This document shows positions 1-5,828 of a DNA stretch of 10,900 bases, one piece after another (the stretch's first letter is position 1; every line of letters starts with the position of its first letter). The stretch comes from UBA11612 sp963976395 (GTDB lineage: Bacteria > Pseudomonadota > Alphaproteobacteria > Rhodospirillales > Rhodospirillaceae). Where the stretch lies: contig CAXBLG010000096.1 in assembly GCA_963976395.1 (NCBI GenBank), positions 1-10,900 of the forward strand. The letters run 5' to 3'. The notes under the pieces are model-generated. The model was not told where the DNA came from. It ran no database searches and worked only from the letters and a program-made list of their open reading frames with translations. The position numbers and the translations under genes were made by a program.

Positions 1-119
1 CGGCCCAGGATCAAGATCCGGCCGATGCCGTTACCGGGATGATGAAAGTCATTGCCATGCTGACTCAGGCCAACAGTAATCAGCCCTATAACTACGATGG
101 AAGGCCCATGCCTTGGTAA
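1..119 (+). CDS. Short-chain dehydrogenase/reductase, C-terminal 38 residues (partial)
   Basis: Only the 3' end is in the window; the reading frame starts at base 3 and ends at a TAA at 117-119. The translated tail ends in YNYDGRPMPW. It closely matches the end of the next gene (NNYDGSVMPW) and more loosely the third copy (QDGTILDW), so I read it as the first member of a tandem family of three SDR paralogs. The Rossmann and catalytic motifs lie outside the window, so activity and the presence of a signal peptide cannot be judged here. The DNA for the last residues, atgccttggta, is shared with the end of the next gene. The stop codon sits inside a 15-bp tandem repeat. The family call rests on paralogy alone, but the match is clear. 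Confidence 0.8.
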   Translation, partial: AQDQDPADAVTGMMKVIAMLTQANSNQPYNYDGRPMPW

Positions 120-154
120 TTGGAGCCTTGGTAATTGGTGCCTTGGTAACTGGC
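110..154 (+). repeat. Three tandem copies of a 15-bp unit spanning a stop codon
   Basis: Units at 110-124 (gccttggtaattgga), 125-139 (gccttggtaattggt) and 140-154 (gccttggtaactggc) differ only at the last base and at one C/T change in the third. The unit length is a multiple of three, so Pro-Trp-stop is repeated three times in the frame of the upstream SDR gene: stops at 117-119, 132-134 and 147-149. The simplest explanation is slippage or unequal duplication at the gene end. The 123 bp from the first stop to the next gene (120-242) otherwise hold no convincing promoter or terminator hairpin. Confidence 0.9.
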
Positions 155-242
155 CTACCGGCCTCGTGTTACCGTTTTGCCGTTTCTGTCGACGGGTTGC
201 TGCCCTAGTATTCGCGGCATCGACTTATTTGGGAGGGACACC

Positions 243-1040
243 ATGAAGCGCTTGATAGCCCTGGCCGCACTCGCGGCCGGACTTTTCGCCGTTGGCACTG
301 CGCAGGCCGCCACTGTTCTCATCACAGGCTCTAACCGGGGTTTGGGTCTTGAGTTTGCCACGCAGTATGCGGCCAAAGGCTGGGACGTAATTGCCACGTC
401 CCGCAGCCCGGCGGATGATGAAGAGCTTCAGGCCCTGGCGGCGAAGCACAAGAACGTCACCATAGAGAAACTTGACGTAACCGATACGGACGAGATCAAC
501 GCTTTGGCCGCCAAATACAAAGGCAAGCCCATCGACCTGCTCCTCAATAACGCGGGTATTCTCGGTGGCGGGCCGGACCAGTCTCTCGGCAACTTCAGTC
601 AAAAACGGTTTCATCAAGTCATGGACGTCAACGTATTTGGCGCTTTGGCCGTTTCGGAAGCGTTTCGAGAAAACGTGATTGCCAGCGAAGGCAAAAAGAT
701 TATTTCCCTGACCAGCGGGCTGGGGTCCATCACCGGGGCCGGCGGCATGCCGAATGCACCTTACTATTACCGCATCAGCAAGGCGGGTTTGAATATGGCG
801 ATGCGCGCTCTTGGCGCTGACCTGCGCGCACAGGAGGTCGCCGTGGGCGTTGTGGCTCCGGGCACAGTGGAAACCGATATGCTCGAGGAAGTAAACGAAC
901 AATTTTTCGCGAAAATGAATCTGCCGTCCATTGAGCCGGAAGAAAGCATTTCAAAATTGATTGGCGTCATTGCGGCCCTTACGCCCGCAACTGCGGCTAA
1001 GGGAATCAATAACTATGACGGATCAGTGATGCCTTGGTAG
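243..1040 (+). CDS. Exported short-chain dehydrogenase/reductase (265 aa), paralog 2 of 3
   Basis: A classical SDR with an N-terminal export signal. I start it at ATG 243 because GGGAGGG lies at 231-237 and the protein then opens with a standard Sec signal: MKR, a hydrophobic stretch to about residue 19, and a likely AQA|A cleavage site after residue 22. The domain motifs are intact: TGSNRGLG at 28-35 (cofactor loop; its Arg hints at NADP(H)), NNAG at 102-105, catalytic Ser158 and Tyr176-x-x-x-Lys180. The overall pattern (NVFGALAVSEAF and the like) resembles the C-factor/sniffer-like SDRs, but the substrate is unknown. The Rossmann fold begins directly after the predicted cleavage site, so the signal is an addition to a complete domain. 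There is no twin-arginine motif. The next paralog follows after 20 bp, probably in the same transcript. An uncleaved membrane anchor is the alternative to full export. Confidence 0.9.
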   Translation: MKRLIALAALAAGLFAVGTAQAATVLITGSNRGLGLEFATQYAAKGWDVIATSRSPADDEELQALAAKHKNVTIEKLDVTDTDEINALAAKYKGKPIDLLLNNAGILGGGPDQSLGNFSQKRFHQVMDVNVFGALAVSEAFRENVIASEGKKIISLTSGLGSITGAGGMPNAPYYYRISKAGLNMAMRALGADLRAQEVAVGVVAPGTVETDMLEEVNEQFFAKMNLPSIEPEESISKLIGVIAALTPATAAKGINNYDGSVMPW

Positions 1041-1060
1041 ACGCCGAGAGAGGGCAGCTT

Positions 1061-1903
1061 ATGAAACGGGTTCTCGCAGCAGCCGCTTTTTTAGTAGGCT
1101 TTAGTCTGAGCGGCTTAGCTCATGCCGATACTGTGCTGATCACTGGCTCCAATCGGGGGCTGGGATTTCAGTTCGCCAAACAATATGCGGAACGCGGCTA
1201 TACCGTCATCGCGACAGCGCGTAGCCCCAAAGATGACGTTGAATTGAAGGCGCTTGCGGCGATACATAAAAATGTAGTGATTGAAGAACTCGACGTTCTC
1301 GATGAAGCTGAGTTAAAGGGGCTTTCCGCGAAATATAAAAGCACCCCCATCGATATACTGATCAATAACGCTGGCGTTCTCGGCAGTGGCTCGTTCGCCG
1401 AACCTGATAAAGACGAATTCACCCGCGTCATGGCCGTCAACGTCTTTGGTGTTCTGGCGGTGTCCGAAGCCTTTCGCGAGAACGTGGCTGTAAGCAAACA
1501 AAAAAAGATTATCAGCCTTACCAGTCCGGCGGGCACCTTTAATATTTCCAGTCTTTTCGTGAATGGCAAAATGGCTGGTCTGCCGGTACCGGGCAAAGAG
1601 GCCAAGCCGGCGGAGCGTGACGTCGAGGTTGCGGAGGGCGGCGGGTTTTATTACGGGCTGAGCAAAGTGGCCATGAACCTTGCCATGCAGAAGATTCGCA
1701 ATCAGGTGCGCAGTGAAGGCATCGTTGTGGGACTTATTGCTCCGAACGCCGTTGATACCGACATGCTGACGGAATTGGGTTACGACGGAGCCAAGACCAC
1801 GGCTGCCGATGCCATTGCAAGCTTTATCAAAATCATTGATGGCATGACGCTTGAAAACGCTAATCGCCCGATCATTCAGGATGGAACCATCCTCGACTGG
1901 TAG
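1061..1903 (+). CDS. Exported short-chain dehydrogenase/reductase (280 aa), paralog 3 of 3
   Basis: A second complete SDR of the tandem array. I chose ATG 1061 over the in-frame ATG at 1034, which overlaps the upstream gene: 1061 has a GAGAGAGG stretch just upstream and gives a proper Sec signal peptide with likely cleavage at AHA|D after residue 22. Motifs fall at the same positions as in the neighbour: TGSNRGLG 28-35, NNAG 102-105, Ser155, and Tyr198-x-x-x-Lys202. It is longer because of roughly 25 extra residues between the catalytic Ser and Tyr (about 160-190, Lys/Pro/Glu-rich), in the part of the fold near the substrate pocket, so its substrate may differ. DNA of the shared motifs differs at many synonymous positions, so the duplication is not recent. 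It converges with msrA after 28 bp that show no obvious terminator hairpin. Substrate unknown. Confidence 0.9.
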   Translation: MKRVLAAAAFLVGFSLSGLAHADTVLITGSNRGLGFQFAKQYAERGYTVIATARSPKDDVELKALAAIHKNVVIEELDVLDEAELKGLSAKYKSTPIDILINNAGVLGSGSFAEPDKDEFTRVMAVNVFGVLAVSEAFRENVAVSKQKKIISLTSPAGTFNISSLFVNGKMAGLPVPGKEAKPAERDVEVAEGGGFYYGLSKVAMNLAMQKIRNQVRSEGIVVGLIAPNAVDTDMLTELGYDGAKTTAADAIASFIKIIDGMTLENANRPIIQDGTILDW

Positions 1904-1931
1904 CGCATCCTAGGGAAGTGCAATCCGTCCG

Positions 1932-2576
1932 TTACTTTGCAGTAGATAGTGCGGGACACGCCACTTGCGTTCCGCCGAGGCCGCAATAGCCGCCGGGGTT
2001 TTTCGCAAGATATTGCTGATGGTAGTCTTCGGCGTAGTAAAACTCCGGCGCTTCGATGATTTCCGTCGTGATCGTGCCATAACCGCTCTGGCCTAGCGCT
2101 TTTTCATAAAGCGCCTTTGACGTCTCTGCGGCGGTCTTTTGCGCCTTGTTGTAAACATATATGCCTGAGCGGTACTGGGTGCCGGTATCATTGCCCTGGC
2201 GCATGCCTTGCGTCGGGTCGTGACCTTCCCAAAATGCCTTTAACAAAGCTTCGAACGTCACTTTTGACGGATCGAAAACCACGCGTACCACCTCGTTGTG
2301 CCCGGTCAGACCTGAACACACCTCTCTGTATGTGGCGTTGGGTGTATATCCGGCCGCATAGCCAACCTGGGTCGAATACACGCCCGGTATCTGCCAGAAT
2401 AGTTTCTCCGCACCCCAAAAACAGCCCAGACCGAACATGGCGGTTTCCAGGCCTTCCGGAAACGGTGCCGCCAAACGATTTCCGTTCACAAAATGAGTTT
2501 TAGGGACCGGCATGGGTTCAGAGCGGCCTGCGGGCGCATCCTTGGCGTCGGGCATGCGTGTCTTGGTGAAGAACAT
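1932..2576 (-). CDS. msrA: Peptide-methionine (S)-S-oxide reductase MsrA (214 aa)
   Basis: MsrA reduces the S-epimer of methionine sulfoxide, free or in proteins, and repairs oxidative damage using thioredoxin. The signature GCFWG is present, with the catalytic Cys at residue 52. Two C-terminal cysteines at 198 (GGYCGLGG) and 207 (VACP) match the two resolving cysteines of the long E. coli-type enzyme in position, and the length of about 214 aa fits that type. The N-terminal extension before the core (residues 1-45) also resembles the E. coli form, and there is no signal peptide, so the enzyme is cytoplasmic. Start ATG 2576 is well supported by AGGAGGT four bases upstream. It is transcribed divergently from the phosphatidyltransferase gene across a short region holding an inverted repeat. 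It has no clear functional tie to its neighbours. Confidence 0.96.
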   Translation of the reverse strand: MFFTKTRMPDAKDAPAGRSEPMPVPKTHFVNGNRLAAPFPEGLETAMFGLGCFWGAEKLFWQIPGVYSTQVGYAAGYTPNATYREVCSGLTGHNEVVRVVFDPSKVTFEALLKAFWEGHDPTQGMRQGNDTGTQYRSGIYVYNKAQKTAAETSKALYEKALGQSGYGTITTEIIEAPEFYYAEDYHQQYLAKNPGGYCGLGGTQVACPALSTAK

Positions 2577-2580
2577 CTAG

Positions 2581-2587
2581 ACCTCCT
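2581..2587 (-). promoter_or_regulatory. Strong ribosome binding site of msrA
   Basis: On the minus strand AGGAGGT precedes ATG 2576 with CTAG between. It is a near-perfect Shine-Dalgarno sequence and fixes the start of msrA. Confidence 0.85.
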
Positions 2588-2603
2588 GTCTCAAAATCAT
2601 TTC

Positions 2604-2616
2604 GTCCAATTTGGAC
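2604..2616. promoter_or_regulatory. Perfect 13-bp inverted repeat GTCCAA-T-TTGGAC, candidate operator
   Basis: The only gap between divergent msrA (start 2576) and the phosphatidyltransferase gene (start 2668) is 91 bp. It contains GTCCAATTTGGAC, whose two 6-bp arms are exact reverse complements around a central T. Position and symmetry fit a dimeric repressor or activator site, and the right arm TTGGAC could also serve as a poor -35 element for the plus strand. The regulator is unknown. A 13-bp palindrome can arise by chance, so this is a candidate only. Confidence 0.35.
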
Positions 2617-2667
2617 CTCATTGTATGCCCATGATACGTCATCCCTTTGGTTTGGGTATATTGGGTT

Positions 2668-3432
2668 ATGGATCTCTCATCTCAAGATGCGCATACGCGT
2701 CAAAGCCTTGTTCGGTCTGCGGTCGTGGCAACCGGCCTTGGCGGGTTTGTGTTGCTGGCCTTGGCATCCGGCACCGCCGCGCTCACGGGATTCGATAGAT
2801 TCTTCATCCTCAGTGCTATTGCAGTTTATGTGCCCGCCGCCGCCGTAATCGTGGTTCGTATCAGGCCCTATCATCCGCATGCCCGGTTTGGGGCCGCGAA
2901 CCTCATCACGCTGGGGCGGTTGATCATTACCTGTCTCCTGGCAGGTTTGGCGGTCGAGATCACTATTGCGTCCGCCCAGGTCTCGCCGCTTATCGCATGG
3001 TGCCTTCTCATTGTTGCGGTTGTCGGCTTGATTCTTGATGGTCTGGACGGTCCGGTAGCCCGCCGCGAAGGGATGACCTCTCGGTTTGGCTCCCGGTTTG
3101 ATATGGAAGTAGACGCGCTCCAAATACTAGTGCTGTCCATCGTCGCGTTTGCTCTTGCGAAAGCGGGGTGGTGGATTTTGTTAAGTGGATTGCTTCGCTA
3201 TCTTTTTGTTGCGGGGTCAATCTTATGGCCGGCGTTAGCTGGTAATTTACCACCGTCCTGGCGACGTAAAATTATATCGGGCATTCAGGGTGGTGTTCTT
3301 GCGGCGCTCCTGGCGCCGATCATTATGCCGCCCATAAGCACCATTGCTGCCGGCATCGCTCTGGTCTTGCTCGTGTATTCTTTTGGGATTGATACTCTAT
3401 GGCTCGCACGAAAGCGGGAGAATGCGCGATGA
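2668..3432 (+). CDS. CDP-alcohol phosphatidyltransferase family membrane protein (254 aa)
   Basis: Enzymes of this family move a phosphatidyl or similar group from a CDP-linked donor to an alcohol, making phospholipids such as phosphatidylglycerol, phosphatidylserine or phosphatidylinositol phosphate at the inner membrane. The full signature D-x2-DG-x2-AR-x8-G-x3-D-x3-D is present without deviation: Asp124, Asp127-Gly128, Ala131-Arg132, Gly141, Asp145, Asp149. It follows a typical NLITLGRLI segment at 79-87. About six to eight hydrophobic helices span the rest. I prefer ATG 2668 to the in-frame TTG at 2647, though neither has a good ribosome binding site. The stop overlaps the next start (ATGA at 3429-3432), so translation is coupled to the LtaS/sulfatase-like enzyme. 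The acceptor alcohol cannot be read from the sequence, so I give no gene symbol. Residues 1-40 precede the usual core and include an extra hydrophobic helix. Confidence 0.9.
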   Translation: MDLSSQDAHTRQSLVRSAVVATGLGGFVLLALASGTAALTGFDRFFILSAIAVYVPAAAVIVVRIRPYHPHARFGAANLITLGRLIITCLLAGLAVEITIASAQVSPLIAWCLLIVAVVGLILDGLDGPVARREGMTSRFGSRFDMEVDALQILVLSIVAFALAKAGWWILLSGLLRYLFVAGSILWPALAGNLPPSWRRKIISGIQGGVLAALLAPIIMPPISTIAAGIALVLLVYSFGIDTLWLARKRENAR

Positions 3433-5054
3433 CCTCGTGGCTCAGGTACATCGCGGCGCTCGCATTTTTGTATTTTGTGTTGGTACTGCCCGACTGGCCC
3501 GGCAACCTCGTTTCGTACTCCTTCATAAGATTACCGATTGAATTGCCGTTGTTGATGCTAGTGATGGCGGCTATCTCCACCCGCGCCCTGCTCTGGTTGC
3601 GTGCAATTAGCGCTGCGGTTCTGACCGTCGTTGTCGTTCTGAAAATTGCCAATCTGGTTACATTTGAAGGGTACGCGAGGCCATTTAATATTCTTGTTGA
3701 TCCCGGTCTTATTTCAACTGCCGTGGACACAATCGCCGCCGGGCAGGGGATGTGGGCGGCCCTCGGCGCGATCATCGCTATGGTGATCGTTGTGACGGCA
3801 GTCGCTGCGCTGCTTTGGTTTGCGGTCGGTGCGTTGCGGCCGGCGCATTCGCCTTTAACACTGCGCGCGACCGGAGTCGTGACTGGCGTCGCCCTTCTCG
3901 CGGCGATCCCCTTGGCCGACTTTAAAATCAACCAGTCATGGTGGACCGTAACAAGTTGGGATACCAGCCGGTTTGCGCGTGAGCGCGCTCGCTCGGTGGT
4001 CGAAGGGTTGCAGTATGACGCAGCGTTTCGCGCAGAGCTTGCTGTGGGCACCTATGCCGACATACCGAGCGAGGATCTTTTCGCCAAGCTGAATGGTTCT
4101 GACGTTCTGATAATCTTTGTCGAAGCTTACGGGCGTACCGCGCTCGACAATCCCGTCATTTCGGAGTCGGTCCAGCCCGTCCTTGATGAATTTGAAGCAG
4201 CCTTGGGCGCGCGCGGATTTGCCGCTCAAAGCGCCTGGATAACCTCACCTACATTCGGCGGTCAAAGCTGGCTTGCGCATAGCACGTTCGTCACCGGGCT
4301 GTGGGTCGATAACCAGCGCCGCTACGAAAGCCTATTTGTCAGCGAGCGCAAAACCCTCATTCATGACTTTGTGCGCGCTGGTTGGCGTACGTTCGGAGTC
4401 ATGCCGCAAATCGCATTTCCGTGGCCCGAGGGAAAATATTTTGGGTACGAGAAAATCTATAGTGCGCGGGATCTGGATTACGCGGGCCCACGCTTCGATT
4501 ACATGACCATGCCCGATCAGTACACGCTTTCTACTTTCCATGACCGCGAGCTTGCGTCGAGTGATCGCCCGCCGGTGATGGCGGAGATCGCGTTGGTCTC
4601 CAGCCATCTTCCCTGGACGCCGTTGCCGAAGATCGTCGCGTGGGAGGATGTGAAAAATGGAGATGTATTTTTTGAGGCAAGACACCCTCGCGCCTCTACC
4701 AATTTAGCAGATAGTGATCAGATGCGGGCGAACTACGCGCAAGCCATCATGTACGAATTGAAGACGCTACGGTCTTTTATCACCGAAGTTGTGAAAGAGG
4801 ACACGGTGGTGATCATCATCGGCGATCATCAGCCCGTCCCTGTCGTCAGTGGTAATCAGGCGTCCTATGACGTGCCGGTGCATATCATTGCCGGCGATCC
4901 TGATATATTTGACGCGATCAAGGACTGGCGGTGGACGGCCGGCATGACTCCAGGCAAGACCAGTCCCGTCTGGCGAATGGACGCTATGCGTCAGCAGATT
5001 TTAGAGTCATTTACGCCAGGTGGCGCTCAGGCTACCGTGCCCATTGATCCTTAA
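3429..5054 (+). CDS. Membrane-anchored LtaS/sulfatase-like phosphotransferase or hydrolase (541 aa)
   Basis: Five hydrophobic helices at the N-terminus (about residues 5-22, 33-52, 57-77, 108-137, 146-163) are followed by a large alkaline-phosphatase-fold domain that should face the periplasm. Visible active-site elements are Glu232 in FVEAYG, a nucleophile most likely Ser280 in PTFGGQSWLAH, His393 in SSHLPW, and Asp466-His467 in IIGDHQP. These match the metal-binding layout of LtaS-type phosphoglycerol transferases and related sulfatases; in LtaS the nucleophile is Thr. The likely role is to transfer or hydrolyse a lipid head group such as phosphoglycerol or phosphoethanolamine. I start it at ATG 3429, which overlaps the upstream stop as ATGA and has GGGAGAA at 3416-3422; an in-frame ATG at 3399 lies inside the upstream gene. 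The coupling to a phospholipid-making enzyme suggests the two share a lipid substrate. Sulfatase activity seems unlikely because the Cys/Ser-x-Pro-x-Arg sulfatase motif is absent. Confidence 0.87.
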   Translation: MTSWLRYIAALAFLYFVLVLPDWPGNLVSYSFIRLPIELPLLMLVMAAISTRALLWLRAISAAVLTVVVVLKIANLVTFEGYARPFNILVDPGLISTAVDTIAAGQGMWAALGAIIAMVIVVTAVAALLWFAVGALRPAHSPLTLRATGVVTGVALLAAIPLADFKINQSWWTVTSWDTSRFARERARSVVEGLQYDAAFRAELAVGTYADIPSEDLFAKLNGSDVLIIFVEAYGRTALDNPVISESVQPVLDEFEAALGARGFAAQSAWITSPTFGGQSWLAHSTFVTGLWVDNQRRYESLFVSERKTLIHDFVRAGWRTFGVMPQIAFPWPEGKYFGYEKIYSARDLDYAGPRFDYMTMPDQYTLSTFHDRELASSDRPPVMAEIALVSSHLPWTPLPKIVAWEDVKNGDVFFEARHPRASTNLADSDQMRANYAQAIMYELKTLRSFITEVVKEDTVVIIIGDHQPVPVVSGNQASYDVPVHIIAGDPDIFDAIKDWRWTAGMTPGKTSPVWRMDAMRQQILESFTPGGAQATVPIDP

Positions 5055-5066
5055 AGGAGCGGTCGC

Positions 5067-5828
5067 GTGTTTATCTCTTATGGTCATCTCAATCAGGCGG
5101 ATAGTGTCGCCGCGAACAGCATTGCAATCGTCCCGCTTGCGGCGATGGAAACTCATGGTCCTCATCTCCCGTTCGCCACCGATGGTCTAATTGTTGAGGG
5201 GCTTCTGGATCGCGCCGCAGAGTTGGATACGACGAAGACCCCAATTTACTGCTTACCGTCTCTTTGGCTTGGTGCGTCATCGGAACATGCGGACCGCGCG
5301 GGAACGCTTTCCGTCGAGCCCGAACTTCTCATTGCGCAGATTGTTTCGATCGGCGAGGGGTTGGCGCTCAGTGGTGTGCGCCGAGTTTTGCTGTTTAATG
5401 CCCACGGCGGCAATATCGCACTTGGCAATATTGCTGCACTCAAACTTCGCACCGAGTTCGACATGCTGGCCGCGAGTGTCCATTGGCTGGATTTTGGCTT
5501 GCCGGAAGCACTAACGCCGCCGAGTTCCGTGCAAGAAGATGTTCATGGCGGGTGGATGGAAACATCCATCCTGCTGCATCTTGCGCCGGATCTCGTCAAA
5601 CGAGATGCGGCTGCTGCAAATCCTCCATTCCCACCGGCGGCCAGTCTTTTTCCGAAGGGGCCGGTGAACTGGGGGTGGAAAATTGACGACCTCGCACATG
5701 GCGGGTGGATTGGTCGCCCCGATCTTGCAGATGCAGCCCTTGGAGAGGCTATGGTCGACCACGCGGCGCAGCGGCTGTGCGAATTGCTGGCAGAGTTGGC
5801 AGCCGCGAAGTGGCCGGCCGCGGACTAA
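5067..5828 (+). CDS. Creatininase-family metal-dependent amidohydrolase (253 aa)
   Basis: The creatininase fold includes creatinine amidohydrolase, the archaeal formamide hydrolase ArfB of riboflavin/F420 synthesis, and the mycofactocin peptidase MftE. The metal-binding pattern is intact: Glu28-x-His30 and Asp39 in METHGPHLPFATD, the FNAHGGN segment near residue 110, and the Glu of HGGWMETS near 165. The start is GTG 5067, supported by AAAGGAGC at 5053-5060. It lies 12 bp behind the LtaS-like gene, so it probably shares that transcript, and it ends directly against the stop codon of the RibA-like gene on the other strand. Because the neighbour acts on GTP and ring-opened pyrimidines, a deformylase or deamidase on a pyrimidine/pterin intermediate is more plausible than creatinine degradation. 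That is inference. There is no signal peptide, so it is cytoplasmic. Confidence 0.88.
   Translation: MFISYGHLNQADSVAANSIAIVPLAAMETHGPHLPFATDGLIVEGLLDRAAELDTTKTPIYCLPSLWLGASSEHADRAGTLSVEPELLIAQIVSIGEGLALSGVRRVLLFNAHGGNIALGNIAALKLRTEFDMLAASVHWLDFGLPEALTPPSSVQEDVHGGWMETSILLHLAPDLVKRDAAAANPPFPPAASLFPKGPVNWGWKIDDLAHGGWIGRPDLADAALGEAMVDHAAQRLCELLAELAAAKWPAAD

Noticed and set aside
110..154. CRISPR-like repeat
   Set aside because: Units are 15 bp, directly adjacent with no spacers, and overlap a gene end.
225..902. Long minus-strand open frame opposite the first complete SDR
   Set aside because: It mirrors a clear SDR gene, has no recognisable motif, and reflects codon bias on the coding strand.
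3323..4051. Minus-strand open frame of about 240 codons opposite the lipid genes
   Set aside because: Composition is Ala/Thr/Arg-rich without domain motifs and it lies wholly opposite genes with intact signatures.
3429..5054. Lipoteichoic acid synthase proper
   Set aside because: The fold and metal residues match, but the rest of the window points to a Gram-negative cell, which makes no lipoteichoic acid; a related head-group enzyme is more likely.
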